From Litchfieldia alkalitelluris (GTDB lineage Bacteria; Bacillota; Bacilli; Bacillales; Salisediminibacteriaceae), in contig NZ_KZ119600.1 in the NCBI RefSeq assembly GCF_002153425.1, positions 4,585,192 to 4,649,191 on the forward strand: a DNA stretch of 64,000 bases, written 5' to 3'. Positions 51,555 through 61,074 of the stretch are shown here, in pieces. Under the pieces are notes generated by a model, which was given only the letters and a program-made list of their open reading frames with translations, did no database searches and was not told where the DNA came from. Position numbers and translations under genes: made by a program. The first letter of the stretch is position 1. Each line of letters begins with the position of its first letter.

Positions 51555-52403
51555 TTAATACGTTTTCGGAATTACTACCGCATTGCAAGCTTTTTCATAA
51601 AACTCAAGTGGACCTGCTTCTCCAATAACTGCATATTCATATCCTATTTGTTTCATTTCATTTAAACACATATGAAGCAAGGTATAGCCTATACCTTCTA
51701 ATCTTTTTGTACGAGTAGTCCCCATTGGACCAAATAAACCCTTTTTATTTCGGACAACATCAAAGCAAGCAAAACCTAGGATTCTCTTATTATCTAAAGC
51801 AATAAAGATAGGAATATCTTCTTTTAAAAAGCCGTTTTCAATAGAGGCTAACCAGCCATCGCCAAACTCTTTTTGTATAAAGTTTTTTAAAACAATAGCG
51901 TCACTTTCCTCAGCTTGCCTAAAAGTTATATTGTCTAGTAGAATGTTTGGAAACGAATAACTCCTCAAAGAGACTATCATATCTCTCGGAAAAGAAACGA
52001 TATTACGGATACGAAGCACATTTAATCCATCAATGACCAACTTTGTTGAATCGTCTTTGCTACTAATAATTGCATCAACTATATGTCCTTCATTTAAGTA
52101 AATCTGATTGTATCGTTTCATTAGGTTATTTGCATTTTCCATCACACGTTTAGTAGATAGAGCAATTTTTTTTGTATAAGGCTTATAACTTATCCCTTGT
52201 TTAACAGTACGATTTAAATCCTTAAATCGTTCTTCCAATATATTCCCCAGACCGGGATAGTTATTATTTAGCTCTGCACACACACTTGTCCTTTCCTTCA
52301 ATAAACCCAAAAGTAAATGAACTGGATGCACAACTTCATTTGTCTTTTCCGCTTCTTTTTCTGCGTTTTTAATTATTCTTAAAGTACGTTCTGTTATTTT
52401 CAA
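51555..52403 (-). CDS. Clp N-domain fused to a GNAT acetyltransferase
   Basis: 282 residues. Residues 1-135 resemble the double Clp_N repeat of ClpA/ClpC: EKEAEKTNEVVHPVHLLLGLLKE then MKRYNQIYLNEGHIVDAII. Residues about 160-282 are a GNAT domain: TFRQAEESDAIVLKNFI, GFACFDVV, then LEGIGYTLLHMCLNEMKQIGY for acetyl-CoA binding. No AAA+ ATPase domain is present. It probably acetylates a small molecule or protein, with the Clp_N part choosing a partner. The TTG start has only a weak GGGTGAAAG ribosome site. Confidence 0.75.
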   Translation of the reverse strand: MKITERTLRIIKNAEKEAEKTNEVVHPVHLLLGLLKERTSVCAELNNNYPGLGNILEERFKDLNRTVKQGISYKPYTKKIALSTKRVMENANNLMKRYNQIYLNEGHIVDAIISSKDDSTKLVIDGLNVLRIRNIVSFPRDMIVSLRSYSFPNILLDNITFRQAEESDAIVLKNFIQKEFGDGWLASIENGFLKEDIPIFIALDNKRILGFACFDVVRNKKGLFGPMGTTRTKRLEGIGYTLLHMCLNEMKQIGYEYAVIGEAGPLEFYEKACNAVVIPKTY

Positions 52404-52581
52404 GAGCTTTCACCCATTTCAATTTACTAATTAGGATTTTTAATAAAATGTTAATTGTACTATTCTTAAGTCAGTCACCCCTAGTTTAACACTTTTTTTC
52501 AATAATTTGACACCTAAAAATGAACTGCTAAATTGCAACTCAAACTTTTTTATCCCTCCTATTATTTACAACAATAATTAT

Positions 52582-52902
52582 TTATAACGTACTGTTATTC
52601 ATAAGTTCAGTAAAATTCTCCTCAATTATTTCGCTCTTACTTTCCAATAGAACAGATTGAAACGACTTGAATAAATCTTTTATCTCCTTATCGTTATTAA
52701 TTAATTCTATCCTTTTATTATATTCCTCCTCACTTCTATATTTAGTAATCTCCATCCACTTTGTTCTATCCTCACTACTCCGTAAATAGGTAGTTTGAGA
52801 ATCAATATACCTACCGTATATTCCACCAGCTTTTTCTTGTATGCTAAGATATTCTTCTATTTTATCTATTTTTATGTGATAAATATAAATTTTTACATAC
52901 AT
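52582..52902 (-). CDS. Small dimeric alpha/beta-barrel-like protein
   Basis: 106 residues. A beta strand at the start (MYVKIYIYHIKIDKIEEYLSIQEK) and TKWMEITKYRSEEEYNKRIELINNDKEIKDLFKSFQSVL resemble ABM/NIPSNAP-type ferredoxin-like proteins, in which such small domains form dimers. The exact family is not certain. I chose the ATG at 52902 because AGGGG lies 10 nt upstream; the longer reading adds residues unlike the family. Transcribed with no close partner. Confidence 0.5.
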   Translation of the reverse strand: MYVKIYIYHIKIDKIEEYLSIQEKAGGIYGRYIDSQTTYLRSSEDRTKWMEITKYRSEEEYNKRIELINNDKEIKDLFKSFQSVLLESKSEIIEENFTELMNNSTL

Positions 52903-53007
52903 CTTTTCACAACCCCTAAAATGATATTTAGATACTCTCCCCAATACTTAGTTATTGGACTCTAAAAAACACTTTTCTAATTCCTTAATCTTCTACTTTC
53001 GCAGAGC

Positions 53008-53487
53008 TTAATTCAGTACCTTTATTAATTCAATTTCATCTCTGATTGGAATGCCGTCATTGCCAATGAAGGGTATCTCTGGTTTTATCTTTCTAGCTTT
53101 CTCAACAGCATCGTTTATAATTTGGGACAATATAAAACCTCGTTTTTGATAAAACTTTAATGCTCGTAGATTATCATTTGTTGTAATTAGTTTAACGAGT
53201 TTGCACTTTCTATTAATAGCAAGGTTTTCTACCGCTTGAACTAAATGTGTACCTATACCTTTGCCTTCTTCAATACTATCTAACGAAATTATTTCGCATT
53301 CTTTTTCTTTGAAAATGTAAGTAATTAAGCCAATTATTTTATCTTCTTCATTTAAAATAATAAAACCATCTAATGTACTACAATCATAGATTCCACTTGA
53401 TATAACCATTTTAGAACTTCCCCAATGCAGCTTAAAAAAAGCAGCAATTTTATCTTTTGTTATCTCCTCATTTGTATAGATGTTCAT
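53008..53487 (-). CDS. GNAT family N-acetyltransferase
   Basis: 159 residues. The acetyl-CoA loop is visible as SIEEGKGIGTHLVQAVENLA (Q/R-x-x-G-x-G/A pattern), followed by LVKLITTNDNLRALKFYQKRGF, a GNAT hallmark. Substrate unknown. Its N-terminus (MNIYTNEEITKDKIAAFFKLHWGSSKMVISSG) resembles a subgroup of small acetyltransferases in bacilli. GAGGTG precedes the ATG. It belongs to a series of small modifying enzymes on the minus strand, each with its own ribosome site and gaps of 20-60 bp. Confidence 0.85.
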   Translation of the reverse strand: MNIYTNEEITKDKIAAFFKLHWGSSKMVISSGIYDCSTLDGFIILNEEDKIIGLITYIFKEKECEIISLDSIEEGKGIGTHLVQAVENLAINRKCKLVKLITTNDNLRALKFYQKRGFILSQIINDAVEKARKIKPEIPFIGNDGIPIRDEIELIKVLN

Positions 53488-53543
53488 ATTTATGACACCT
53501 CAGTTATTATAAAATCTACTTTGTTTTCAGCGAATTATATATG

Positions 53544-54020
53544 CTAACTATTTATCAAATCTAACTCCCATCTCTCTTCCATAAGTTCCTTATTAGAAAG
53601 CACTGGTGTTTGAATTGTCTTTAATTTGAACCCAAATCTCTCATAAATTCGTCTTGCTGATTTTAATTCACTATTAGTCCAGAGAATAATATTCTTATAT
53701 CCAATTTCTTTACTAAAATTAATTGCTGTCTCAACTAATTTCTGTCCATACCCAGTACCTCGAACATTCGGTTCAACAAGAAATAAACCTAATTGTGCAT
53801 TTGTATCATCAACTTTTTTAATACTTACGGATCCACTTTGTTTTTCATCAATCTCTAAGATGAATATGGTTTCGTCTGAGGCTGCACGCTCTATAAACCC
53901 ACTCACACTTTCTTCTATAAAACATCGAAAAGATAAATCGTAACCAAATTCTTTATTGTATAGCTCGTAGTGGGAATTTACTATGTAACCTTTATCTTCT
54001 AATCTATATGTGCGTATCAT
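53544..54020 (-). CDS. GNAT family N-acetyltransferase (MarR-associated type)
   Basis: 158 residues. IRTYRLEDKGYIVNSHYELYNKEFGYDLSF at the start resembles the acetyltransferase half of MarR-GNAT proteins; the acetyl-CoA loop is VEPNVRGTGYGQKLVETAI and the hallmark end is SARRIYERFGFK. It stands alone here, without the MarR part. Substrate unknown. GAGGTG is 6 nt before the ATG. Gaps of about 56-60 bp to its neighbours on either side suggest co-transcription with the kinase-like gene upstream. Confidence 0.85.
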   Translation of the reverse strand: MIRTYRLEDKGYIVNSHYELYNKEFGYDLSFRCFIEESVSGFIERAASDETIFILEIDEKQSGSVSIKKVDDTNAQLGLFLVEPNVRGTGYGQKLVETAINFSKEIGYKNIILWTNSELKSARRIYERFGFKLKTIQTPVLSNKELMEERWELDLINS

Positions 54021-54079
54021 ATAGTCACCTCTTCAACAATTCTACCCTTTTAGTAACAAAGGTCAGGGTTTGCTCTTAG

Positions 54080-55063
54080 TTATGTGAAGTCTTTGTAAGA
54101 AAGATTTACAAAAGGAGTATCGCTTTCTATCCTTGCCCTCATAGTATTTAGTTTTTGCTTAGTTTTTTTGTTAATCTTTTGGTCTTCATTTAAGAATCTT
54201 TCAAAATAGATGTAAGAATAAATTTGCCTGTAATTTAAGAAAAAAGGCAGTTTGGCTAACCAATAGCTATCAAGGTTATTTTCTTTTGAATATCCATGTA
54301 AAAATGCCTTCATGAAAATAGTGGCAAATTCCAATCTTCTATGTGAATCCTCGTCAGAAATAGACTGAACTGCGTGGTACAAAACAATTGCGATATCATA
54401 AACAAACCAGTTGTATTCGCAATCTCCAAAATCAAAAAGAATAACTTCATTATTGTATAAGAAGAAATTACCTTGATGAAGGTCATTATGTATCATTCCA
54501 TAGCCTTCAATATCCATTGGTAGTTGGTTAAGCATATTTATATATTTCTCCCACTTTACAACTACGCCTTCATATCCATTGCCGAAATATTCAGAAAATA
54601 GAGGGCCCATATCCCATTCTTGTCTTTTTATGCTTCTGTCTGAGGGTTGATATTGTTTCGATAAGAAATGTATTCTCCCCATTGTTTTTCCTAATTTATA
54701 GAATATGTCTTTATTCCAAGTATTCTTATCAGATGTGTTAATGAATGTACCTTTTGCTTTCTCAAAAGCTACAACACAATATTCTTCTCCATTATTTATC
54801 CTAATAACCTCTATAAGTCTATTGTTACTTGAATAAATTGGTGCAGTTACCTTAACTCCAGATTTAAATAGAAAGCTAATCCAATCTAACTCTGCAATAA
54901 TGGAGTCTTTATTATACTTTGAACTCGGATAAAACTTTAATATAACTTTTTTGCTATTCCTAACACCTTCAAATACATTATTTGAGAATCCACCAATTAA
55001 TTTTAATGAAGATACGTCAACATTAAATATCGTTACCCCTTTAGATAAAATAGTTTTGTCCAT
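54080..55063 (-). CDS. Aminoglycoside phosphotransferase-like kinase
   Basis: 327 residues with the protein-kinase-like APH fold. The nucleotide Lys lies in KKVILKFYPSSKY; the catalytic loop is GMIHNDLHQGNFFLYNN (HxDxxxxN, near residue 195), and the metal-binding Asp is in VILFDFGDCEYNWF. It phosphorylates a small molecule; homoserine kinase-like or fructosamine kinase-like enzymes have the same fold, and antibiotic resistance is only one option. AAGGTGAT precedes the ATG; the methyltransferase gene ends 23 bp upstream, so co-transcription is likely. Confidence 0.85.
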   Translation of the reverse strand: MDKTILSKGVTIFNVDVSSLKLIGGFSNNVFEGVRNSKKVILKFYPSSKYNKDSIIAELDWISFLFKSGVKVTAPIYSSNNRLIEVIRINNGEEYCVVAFEKAKGTFINTSDKNTWNKDIFYKLGKTMGRIHFLSKQYQPSDRSIKRQEWDMGPLFSEYFGNGYEGVVVKWEKYINMLNQLPMDIEGYGMIHNDLHQGNFFLYNNEVILFDFGDCEYNWFVYDIAIVLYHAVQSISDEDSHRRLEFATIFMKAFLHGYSKENNLDSYWLAKLPFFLNYRQIYSYIYFERFLNEDQKINKKTKQKLNTMRARIESDTPFVNLSYKDFT

Positions 55064-55086
55064 AAATCACCTTCCAAGAAGGTTTT

Positions 55087-55869
55087 CTACGTCTTTTCAG
55101 CAATTACAAAAACATAATCCCCTAAATAGCTACTATATTTTCTTAAAACACTTTCTACATTTTGCGTATCAATATCTTTCTTCAACTTATTACATCCTTC
55201 TTCCATTTCTTCCTGTGATGCAAGTTTTGCAAAAGTAGAAATCCCAGAGCGTACTTTTTCGTCTAAATACATTTTCGGTTCATACTTACCACTATAAAGG
55301 AAAAAATCTTCTAAATTAGGTTGTATTAAGAAAGTTTCAAAACCAACTATATTAAATCCAACTGTTTTTAATGTATCACTAACTTCTGTTAAATTTGGCA
55401 TCTGATTTGCAGACATTTCAATAGCTTTTGGAAAATATTCTTTAAGCCAGTAATTGTTCATTTGTTCAGGAGATGAAGTAAAGATTACAAATCTACCTTT
55501 ATCAATAACCCTGTATACTTCTTGAAAAGGAACCAATAGGTCATCGAAATGATGAATGGCTAACGTGCAGGTTCCTCCTTTATAGGTGTTACTCTCATAA
55601 GGGAGGTCTTTTACATTCCCCACTTCCCATTCTATTGTTTTTGACTTTTCTTTTGCTTTCGAAATCATTTCTTTAGAAACATCAATGCCAGTCATATTTA
55701 AACCTAATTTTTCTAAAGCAACGGTATAATTACCTGTGCCACAAGCAATATCAAGTATGTCACTTCTGTCAGATACTTGTAAATGATGTCGCAACCGCCT
55801 TGCAATTTCAGGATCAGCTTTTCGTGTAGTATCATAACCTAAACCAATCTCATCGTATAAAGCTGCCAT
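55087..55869 (-). CDS. Class I SAM-dependent methyltransferase
   Basis: 260 residues. Motif I is ILDIACGTGNYTVALEKLG (about residues 38-55), motif II follows in MTGIDVSKEMI, and WEVGNVKDLPYESNTYKGG and ALHHF-like IHHFDDL lie in the middle. This is the UbiE/methyltransferase-11 style, acting on an unknown small molecule. GGAGGGG precedes the ATG. It is the first gene of the minus-strand series with the APH-like kinase and GNATs. Confidence 0.85.
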   Translation of the reverse strand: MAALYDEIGLGYDTTRKADPEIARRLRHHLQVSDRSDILDIACGTGNYTVALEKLGLNMTGIDVSKEMISKAKEKSKTIEWEVGNVKDLPYESNTYKGGTCTLAIHHFDDLLVPFQEVYRVIDKGRFVIFTSSPEQMNNYWLKEYFPKAIEMSANQMPNLTEVSDTLKTVGFNIVGFETFLIQPNLEDFFLYSGKYEPKMYLDEKVRSGISTFAKLASQEEMEEGCNKLKKDIDTQNVESVLRKYSSYLGDYVFVIAEKT

Positions 55870-56183
55870 TGCAGTTCCCCTCCATTTGTATACATCATCA
55901 ATTTAGAATTAAATTCTTAGGCTGAACTAAATCCCTTTCAATCAAAACTTCCTCTTTTTTTGTCTTTTGTACTGGAAAGGAATTTGGTGGCTTATTTTCT
56001 TATACATTTCATTCCAAATACTGCTAAACTTACATCATCATGTACATTTCTATATAAAAAGTCTGCTTATCTCTTCTATATATTTTAACATAAATATCCA
56101 ATTATTTAATTCTTTCACTGTAAAATTCACATAAGGGAGATAAGAATTATTACCTCCTTGTTTGAATTAATTTCTGAATTTAT
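55870..56183. other. Gap before array D
   Basis: About 310 A+T-rich bases with no ORF. It should contain the promoter of the methyltransferase gene. No hairpin stands out. Confidence 0.4.
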
Positions 56184-56191
56184 ATGGGGAA

Positions 56192-56592
56192 ATGCGGACT
56201 GAATTCCAAGACAACCTTTAAGTTAGTCCGCATTATCGAAAAATGCGGACTGAAGTCCCGTACAACCATGATGTTAGTCCGCATTATCAAGAAATGCGGA
56301 CTGAAGTCCCGCACAACCTTGATGTTAGGCCGCATTATTCAAATATGCGGACTCAATTCCAGCACAACCTTGATGTTAGGCCGCATTATCAAGAAATGCG
56401 GACTCAATTCCAGAACAACCTTGATGTTAGGCCGCATTATCGGAAAATGCGGACTCAAATCCAGAACAACCTTGATGTTAGGCCGCATTATCGGAAAATG
56501 CGGTCTCAAATCCCGCACAACCTTGATGTTAGGCCGCATTATTCAAATATGCGGACTGACACCTGCGATAACCGTAGATCTATTCCGCATTA
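56192..56592. repeat. Tandem hairpin array D, eight units at exactly 51 bp
   Basis: ATGCGG begins at 56192, 56243, 56294, 56345, 56396, 56447, 56498 and 56549. Each unit has arms ATGCGGACT and AGTCCGCAT (later units AGGCCGCAT, which still pair over six bases) around about 24 nt, then a 9-nt joint such as TATCGGAAA. Because 51 is a multiple of three, several frames stay open and mimic coding; no frame has a ribosome site. Confidence 0.9.
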
Positions 56593-56741
56593 TCGAGGAA
56601 ATAGTTCATTCCCCTTTCCGTGAAAATGAAGACTCGATTCACTTCGTAACCTCAGTTCAGCCTCCATTCAGAACTTGAAGCTATTAAATTAAAAAACCAC
56701 TATAAAAGCTACCGACTTATATTAAATCTAATCTTTAATAC

Positions 56742-56783
56742 AAAAAACACATGTAATTTCTCCGAAATCGAAATCACATGTGT
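56742..56783 (-). terminator. Terminator of the arginine gene cluster
   Basis: ACACATGTaATTTC (56747-56760) pairs with GAAATcACATGTGT (56770-56783), loop of nine; six T residues follow on the minus strand. It lies 50 bp after argH. Confidence 0.85.
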
Positions 56784-56835
56784 TTGGTTGCCAATATCTT
56801 GTTTGCAGCTATCAAGTAAACCTGAAAAAATCCTT

Positions 56836-58212
56836 TTACTTCTTTAACGTTTCTTTCCCTAGTTCAATTTGCTTTAATACTTGTTTCTGTCCTGTCCCAC
56901 CGTAGCTATCACGAGCTGCTACCACATTATCAGGGGTTAAAACAGAGTAAATATCCTCTTCGAAAAGGGTGCTGAATTCCTTGTACTCTTCTAGTTTCAG
57001 ATCCAATAAAAACTTTTTCTGATCAATCGCATGTAAAACAATTTTTCCAATAACCTCATGAGCATCTCGGAAAGGCAATCCCTTCGTTACAAGGTAATCT
57101 GCAATGTCTGTAGCATTAGAATAATCTTGGCTCGTTGCCTCACGCATTTTATCATGGTTGACTACCATCGTTTCCATCATTGGAGCTAGAAGCTTGAGGG
57201 AGCCTTCAATCGTTTCCACGGTATCAAACATTCCCTCTTTGTCTTCTTGCATATCTTTGTTGTATGCAAGAGGCAAGCCTTTCAACACTGTAAGTAGACC
57301 CATTAGATTTCCATAGACTCTTCCTGTTTTTGCGCGAAGAAGTTCAGGTACGTCTGGGTTCTTCTTCTGTGGCATGATGCTTGAGCCTGTACAGAAGGAA
57401 TCATCAAGCTCAATAAACTGAAATTCCTGACTGCTCCAAATTACCAATTCTTCAGATAGTCGTGAGATATGCATCATCATGATGGAAGCCGTAGACAAAA
57501 ACTCTAGTATAAAGTCGCGGTCACTTACTGCGTCCATACTATTAGGGTATACATGCTCAAAGCCTAGTAACTCAGCTGTACGCTCACGATTGATTGGAAA
57601 AGTCGTTCCTGCCAACGCACCTGCACCTAGAGGAAGCCAGTTTACACGCTCGAGGCTGTCCACCAGTCGCCCTTTGTCTCTCTCAAGCATCCAAAAGTAT
57701 GCCATTAAATGATGGGCAAATGATACTGGCTGCGCTCGCTGCAGATGAGTATATCCTGGAATTAATGTATCAACATTCTTTTCTGCCTGTTCAAGAATTG
57801 CCCCTTGAACCGATTCAACAAGAGTGATAATTTCTTCCGTATGGTTTTTTAAATATAAGTGCATATCTGTTGCAACTTGGTCGTTTCTGCTTCGGCCAGT
57901 ATGTAATTTGCCTCCAACTGGTCCAATTTCATCGATCAAAAACTTTTCTATATTCATGTGGATATCTTCGTTTGCTACAGAATATTCTAGCTCACTGTTC
58001 TCCAGCTTTTTGCCTACTTTTTGGAGTCCGTCAGCAATTGTTTCTGCATCTTCTGTGGAAATAATGCCTTGCTCTCCTAACATTTTCACATGTGCTAGAC
58101 TTCCTTGGATATCTTCTTTTGCTAGCTTTTGATCGAAGGAGATGGAGGCTGTTAGTTCCTCCACTAGTTTATTTGTTTCTTTTGTAAATCGACCGCCCCA
58201 AAGCTTTGACAT
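56836..58212 (-). CDS. argH: Argininosuccinate lyase
   Basis: 458 residues. It splits argininosuccinate into arginine and fumarate, the last step of arginine synthesis. The start [52 protein letters not shown], and the fumarase/aspartase signature [12 protein letters not shown] (about 280) are diagnostic. I chose the ATG at 58212 with GGGAGG upstream; the longer reading adds ten residues without support. It is separated from argG by about 500 bp that include structured repeats, unlike the usual tight argGH pair. Confidence 0.96.
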   Translation of the reverse strand: MSKLWGGRFTKETNKLVEELTASISFDQKLAKEDIQGSLAHVKMLGEQGIISTEDAETIADGLQKVGKKLENSELEYSVANEDIHMNIEKFLIDEIGPVGGKLHTGRSRNDQVATDMHLYLKNHTEEIITLVESVQGAILEQAEKNVDTLIPGYTHLQRAQPVSFAHHLMAYFWMLERDKGRLVDSLERVNWLPLGAGALAGTTFPINRERTAELLGFEHVYPNSMDAVSDRDFILEFLSTASIMMMHISRLSEELVIWSSQEFQFIELDDSFCTGSSIMPQKKNPDVPELLRAKTGRVYGNLMGLLTVLKGLPLAYNKDMQEDKEGMFDTVETIEGSLKLLAPMMETMVVNHDKMREATSQDYSNATDIADYLVTKGLPFRDAHEVIGKIVLHAIDQKKFLLDLKLEEYKEFSTLFEEDIYSVLTPDNVVAARDSYGGTGQKQVLKQIELGKETLKK

Positions 58213-58283
58213 TTCCTTTTCCTCCCTTATTTCACTACGCATCCAAACTTTTTATTGGTTACTCTGAAATTACAAAAAATCAT

Positions 58284-58474
58284 GTGTTGGTGTTCGTTAC
58301 AGTCCATTCGCTTTCCGTGGGCGGCTGGTGAGCCTCCTCCAAATTCCGCCTAATAACTTGCCCACGTCCTGTGGGCAACGGCGTAATGTCGGCATCCTGC
58401 CTCCCACATCTGCGGGGTCTCACCCCTGCCTTTGATCCCACAGGAGTCTCATGGACTTACACTCACACCAACTT
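58284..58474. repeat. Structured repeat with nested stems, copy 2
   Basis: Imperfect terminal arms (TGTTGGTGTTCGTTACAGTCCAT on the left, ATGGACTTACACTCACACCAAC on the right) pair over most of their length. Inside, GTGGG (58317-58321) pairs with CCCAC (58437-58441), and GGTGAG (58327-58332) with CTCACC (58419-58424). An extra hairpin, TTGCCCAC/GTGGGCAA (58358-58378), is inserted in the loop. The core matches copy 1 at 30012-30140. Confidence 0.7.
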
Positions 58475-58561
58475 AGTTCTTAAAAATTTTCAACTTCCAG
58501 GTACACATTTTCAATTAACATGTTCATCCACCTTGAAAATAGGCATTTTGTAATTGAATTC

Positions 58562-58606
58562 GCTGCGGATTACTCGCTTTCCTCGGGCGGCTGGTGAGCC
58601 TTCCCC
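58562..58606. repeat. Left-half copy of the structured repeat
   Basis: GATTACTCGCTTTCCtCGGGCGGCTGGTGAGCC is the left half of the core seen at 58311-58335; the right half is missing. It lies between the full copy and the argG terminator. Confidence 0.55.
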
Positions 58607-58642
58607 ATCAAAATAGGTTTCCTATAAATAACATCAGATGAA

Positions 58643-58675
58643 AAGAAAACTTGGCTCTATATAGCAAAGCCAAGT
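58643..58675 (-). terminator. Terminator after argG
   Basis: ACTTGGCT (58649-58656) pairs with AGCCAAGT (58668-58675), then TTTCTTTTC on the minus strand. It would partly separate argG from argH transcription. Confidence 0.75.
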
Positions 58676-58711
58676 AATCTTTTCACCCTATATTTTACCA
58701 TATGCTTTTAA

Positions 58712-59980
58712 CTATTTGGACTCTGCAAACTTTGGTGACGTTGCCCCAGATCCCGGAACACCAGAACCACTTCCAGTAGGACCACCTTTTTTATGCACTT
58801 CAGAATATACTTTCGTTGATAAGCCGTGTAGCTTGATGAAGCCAACTGCTGCACTGTGGTCGAATGCGTCGCCTTTAGAATAAGTTGCTAAAGCTTCATT
58901 GTATAGGCTGTTTTCAGACTGACGACCAACAACCATTAAGCTACCTTTATGAAGCTTTACGCGAATTTTTCCAGACACAACTTGCTGGGTTTGCTCTACA
59001 AAAGCATCTAATGCTGCCTTTAATGGAGAGTACCAAAGTCCATCATAAATGATTTGCGTCATCTTATTATCAACGTCCGTTTTGTATTGCGTCACTTCAC
59101 GAGGAAGAGTCAATAACTCAAGCTCTTTATGGGCATTGATTAAAATTAAAGCTGCTGGATTTTCATATACTTCACGAGATTTTATACCAACAAGACGGTT
59201 TTCCACGTGGTCGATTCGGCCTACACCATGTTTTCCACCGATGAAATTAAGTTTTTCAATAATATCTACTAAACTAAGAGACTCTCCATTAAGTGCAACT
59301 GGAACACCTTTATCAAAATCAATCTCCACGTACTCCGCTTCGTCAGGTGTCATGGAAATAGGTGCCGTCCAGTCAAATGCTTCCTCAGGCGCCTCCGCCC
59401 AAGTATCTTCCAGAACTCCCGCTTCACAAGCACGTCCCCAAATATTTGCATCAATTGAGTAAGGTTTATCCACGTTCACCGGTACAGGAATACCATGTTT
59501 TTGCGCATATTCAATTTCCTCATCTCGATTCATTCCCCATTCACGAACTGGAGCTAGTACCTGAATATCAGGATTTAGCGCTTGAATAGATACGTCAAAA
59601 CGAACCTGGTCATTCCCCTTTCCTGTACAGCCGTGGGCAACAGCAACAGCACCTTCCTGCTCCGCTACATCAACTAATAGCTTTGAAATCAACGGACGAG
59701 AAATAGCAGAGGAAATCGGATACTTCCCTTCATACAAACAGTTGGACTTAAGGGCTGGCAGGATATAGTCTTCTGCAAGCATTTCCTTCGCATCAACGAC
59801 GATGGACTTTATTGCACCAACCTCGAGGGCTTTATTTTTAACCGTTTCTAGATCCTTTCCTTCCCCTACGTCTAATCCTAATGCAATGACATCATAACCA
59901 TAGTTTTCTTGAATCCACTTTATGGAAACCGATGTATCTAATCCGCCGGAATATGCTAATACCACTTTACCTTTACTCAT
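58712..59980 (-). CDS. argG: Argininosuccinate synthase
   Basis: 422 residues. It joins citrulline and aspartate with ATP. The PP-loop [19 protein letters not shown] is at the start; [17 protein letters not shown] and SYGIDAN-like [15 protein letters not shown] follow. The enzyme ends normally near residue 395 and then has a Gly/Ser-rich tail ([14 protein letters not shown]) of about 25 residues, which is not catalytic. GAGGAGAGG precedes the ATG. The gene follows argF by 92 bp on the same strand. Confidence 0.96.
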   Translation of the reverse strand: MSKGKVVLAYSGGLDTSVSIKWIQENYGYDVIALGLDVGEGKDLETVKNKALEVGAIKSIVVDAKEMLAEDYILPALKSNCLYEGKYPISSAISRPLISKLLVDVAEQEGAVAVAHGCTGKGNDQVRFDVSIQALNPDIQVLAPVREWGMNRDEEIEYAQKHGIPVPVNVDKPYSIDANIWGRACEAGVLEDTWAEAPEEAFDWTAPISMTPDEAEYVEIDFDKGVPVALNGESLSLVDIIEKLNFIGGKHGVGRIDHVENRLVGIKSREVYENPAALILINAHKELELLTLPREVTQYKTDVDNKMTQIIYDGLWYSPLKAALDAFVEQTQQVVSGKIRVKLHKGSLMVVGRQSENSLYNEALATYSKGDAFDHSAAVGFIKLHGLSTKVYSEVHKKGGPTGSGSGVPGSGATSPKFAESK

Positions 59981-60072
59981 TACAACCTCTCCTCACATTA
60001 CCTTGTTGTGAATTATTATATATCCATACGAATTTTTATGCAACCAATATAATAAAAATTCTTTAAAAAATT

Positions 60073-61074
60073 TTAGTCACTCATTAAAGCCTTCATCAAT
60101 GCCTTCTGTGCATGAAGTCTATTTTCAGCCTCGTCAAACACGACAGAGTGGGATCCATCTAAAATTTCACCCGTTACTTCTTCCTCTCGATGAGCAGGTA
60201 GACAGTGTAAGAAAATATAATCTGATTTTGCATGTTTACACAATTCGCTGTTTATTTGGTAAGACTTCAATTTTTCGACACGGGCTTCCTGCTCCGATTC
60301 TTGCCCCATGCTCGCCCATACATCTGTAATGACGACATCTGCCTCTGAAACAGCTTCAACTGGGTCAGCTGTCACAAGGACTTTGCTGCCACTAGCCGCA
60401 GCCTCTGCATTCACTTGATCTAAGATAGTCTGATCTGGCTCATAACCAGCTGGACACCCGATGGCGATATCCATTCCAACCTTCACAGCACCTTCCAATA
60501 GGGAATGGGCCATGTTGTTGTTACCGTCGCCGAGGAAACAAACCTTTAGGCCCTCAAGTTGACCTTTATGCTCCACGATCGTTAGTAAATCAGCAAGGAC
60601 CTGTGCAGGATGATGCAAATCAGTTAAGCCGTTGATTACAGGTACACCTGCTGCTTCAGAAAATTCCTCAATGGTATCGTGGGCAAATGTACGAACCATA
60701 AGACCGTCCACATAGCGCCCTAATACTTTCGCAGTGTCAGACACTGTTTCACCGCGCCCAAGTTGAATGTCCTTGGAGCTTAAGAAAATGGCGTGACCAC
60801 CTAGCTGGAGCATTCCTACTTCAAATGACACTCGCGTTCTAGTAGAAGATTTCTCAAATATCATACCTAGCGTTTTGCCAGAAAGATATGGGTGCGGCAC
60901 CCCTTGCTTTTGTTTTTCCTTCAGATCAAGGGCCTCCTCAAGTAAAAACTTGATCTCTGCACCACTAAAGTCACCAAGGGTTAGAAAACTCTTTCCCTTT
61001 AATTTCTCCTTTATAGATATGTTAGACTCACTGTTACTGTTACTATAATCACTTAATTTTTTAACAACTGACAT
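60073..61074 (-). CDS. argF: Ornithine carbamoyltransferase
   Basis: 333 residues. It makes citrulline from ornithine and carbamoyl phosphate. The carbamoyl-phosphate motif SSTRTRVSFE (about 80), GVPVINGLTDLHHPAQVLADL and the ornithine-binding FLHCLPAHR are intact. Its N-terminus is about 25 residues longer than usual and Ser/Asn-rich (SDYSNSNSESN). Its start lies inside the end of carB (overlap 22 bp) with GGGGTGG as ribosome site, so the two are translationally coupled. Confidence 0.96.
   Translation of the reverse strand: MSVVKKLSDYSNSNSESNISIKEKLKGKSFLTLGDFSGAEIKFLLEEALDLKEKQKQGVPHPYLSGKTLGMIFEKSSTRTRVSFEVGMLQLGGHAIFLSSKDIQLGRGETVSDTAKVLGRYVDGLMVRTFAHDTIEEFSEAAGVPVINGLTDLHHPAQVLADLLTIVEHKGQLEGLKVCFLGDGNNNMAHSLLEGAVKVGMDIAIGCPAGYEPDQTILDQVNAEAAASGSKVLVTADPVEAVSEADVVITDVWASMGQESEQEARVEKLKSYQINSELCKHAKSDYIFLHCLPAHREEEVTGEILDGSHSVVFDEAENRLHAQKALMKALMSD

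Noticed and set aside
56184-56678. Open frames of 164 and 126 residues across array D, read as a 17-residue repeat protein
   Set aside because: The repeat is an inverted-repeat array with 51-bp period; openness in several frames follows from the period. No ribosome site precedes either frame.
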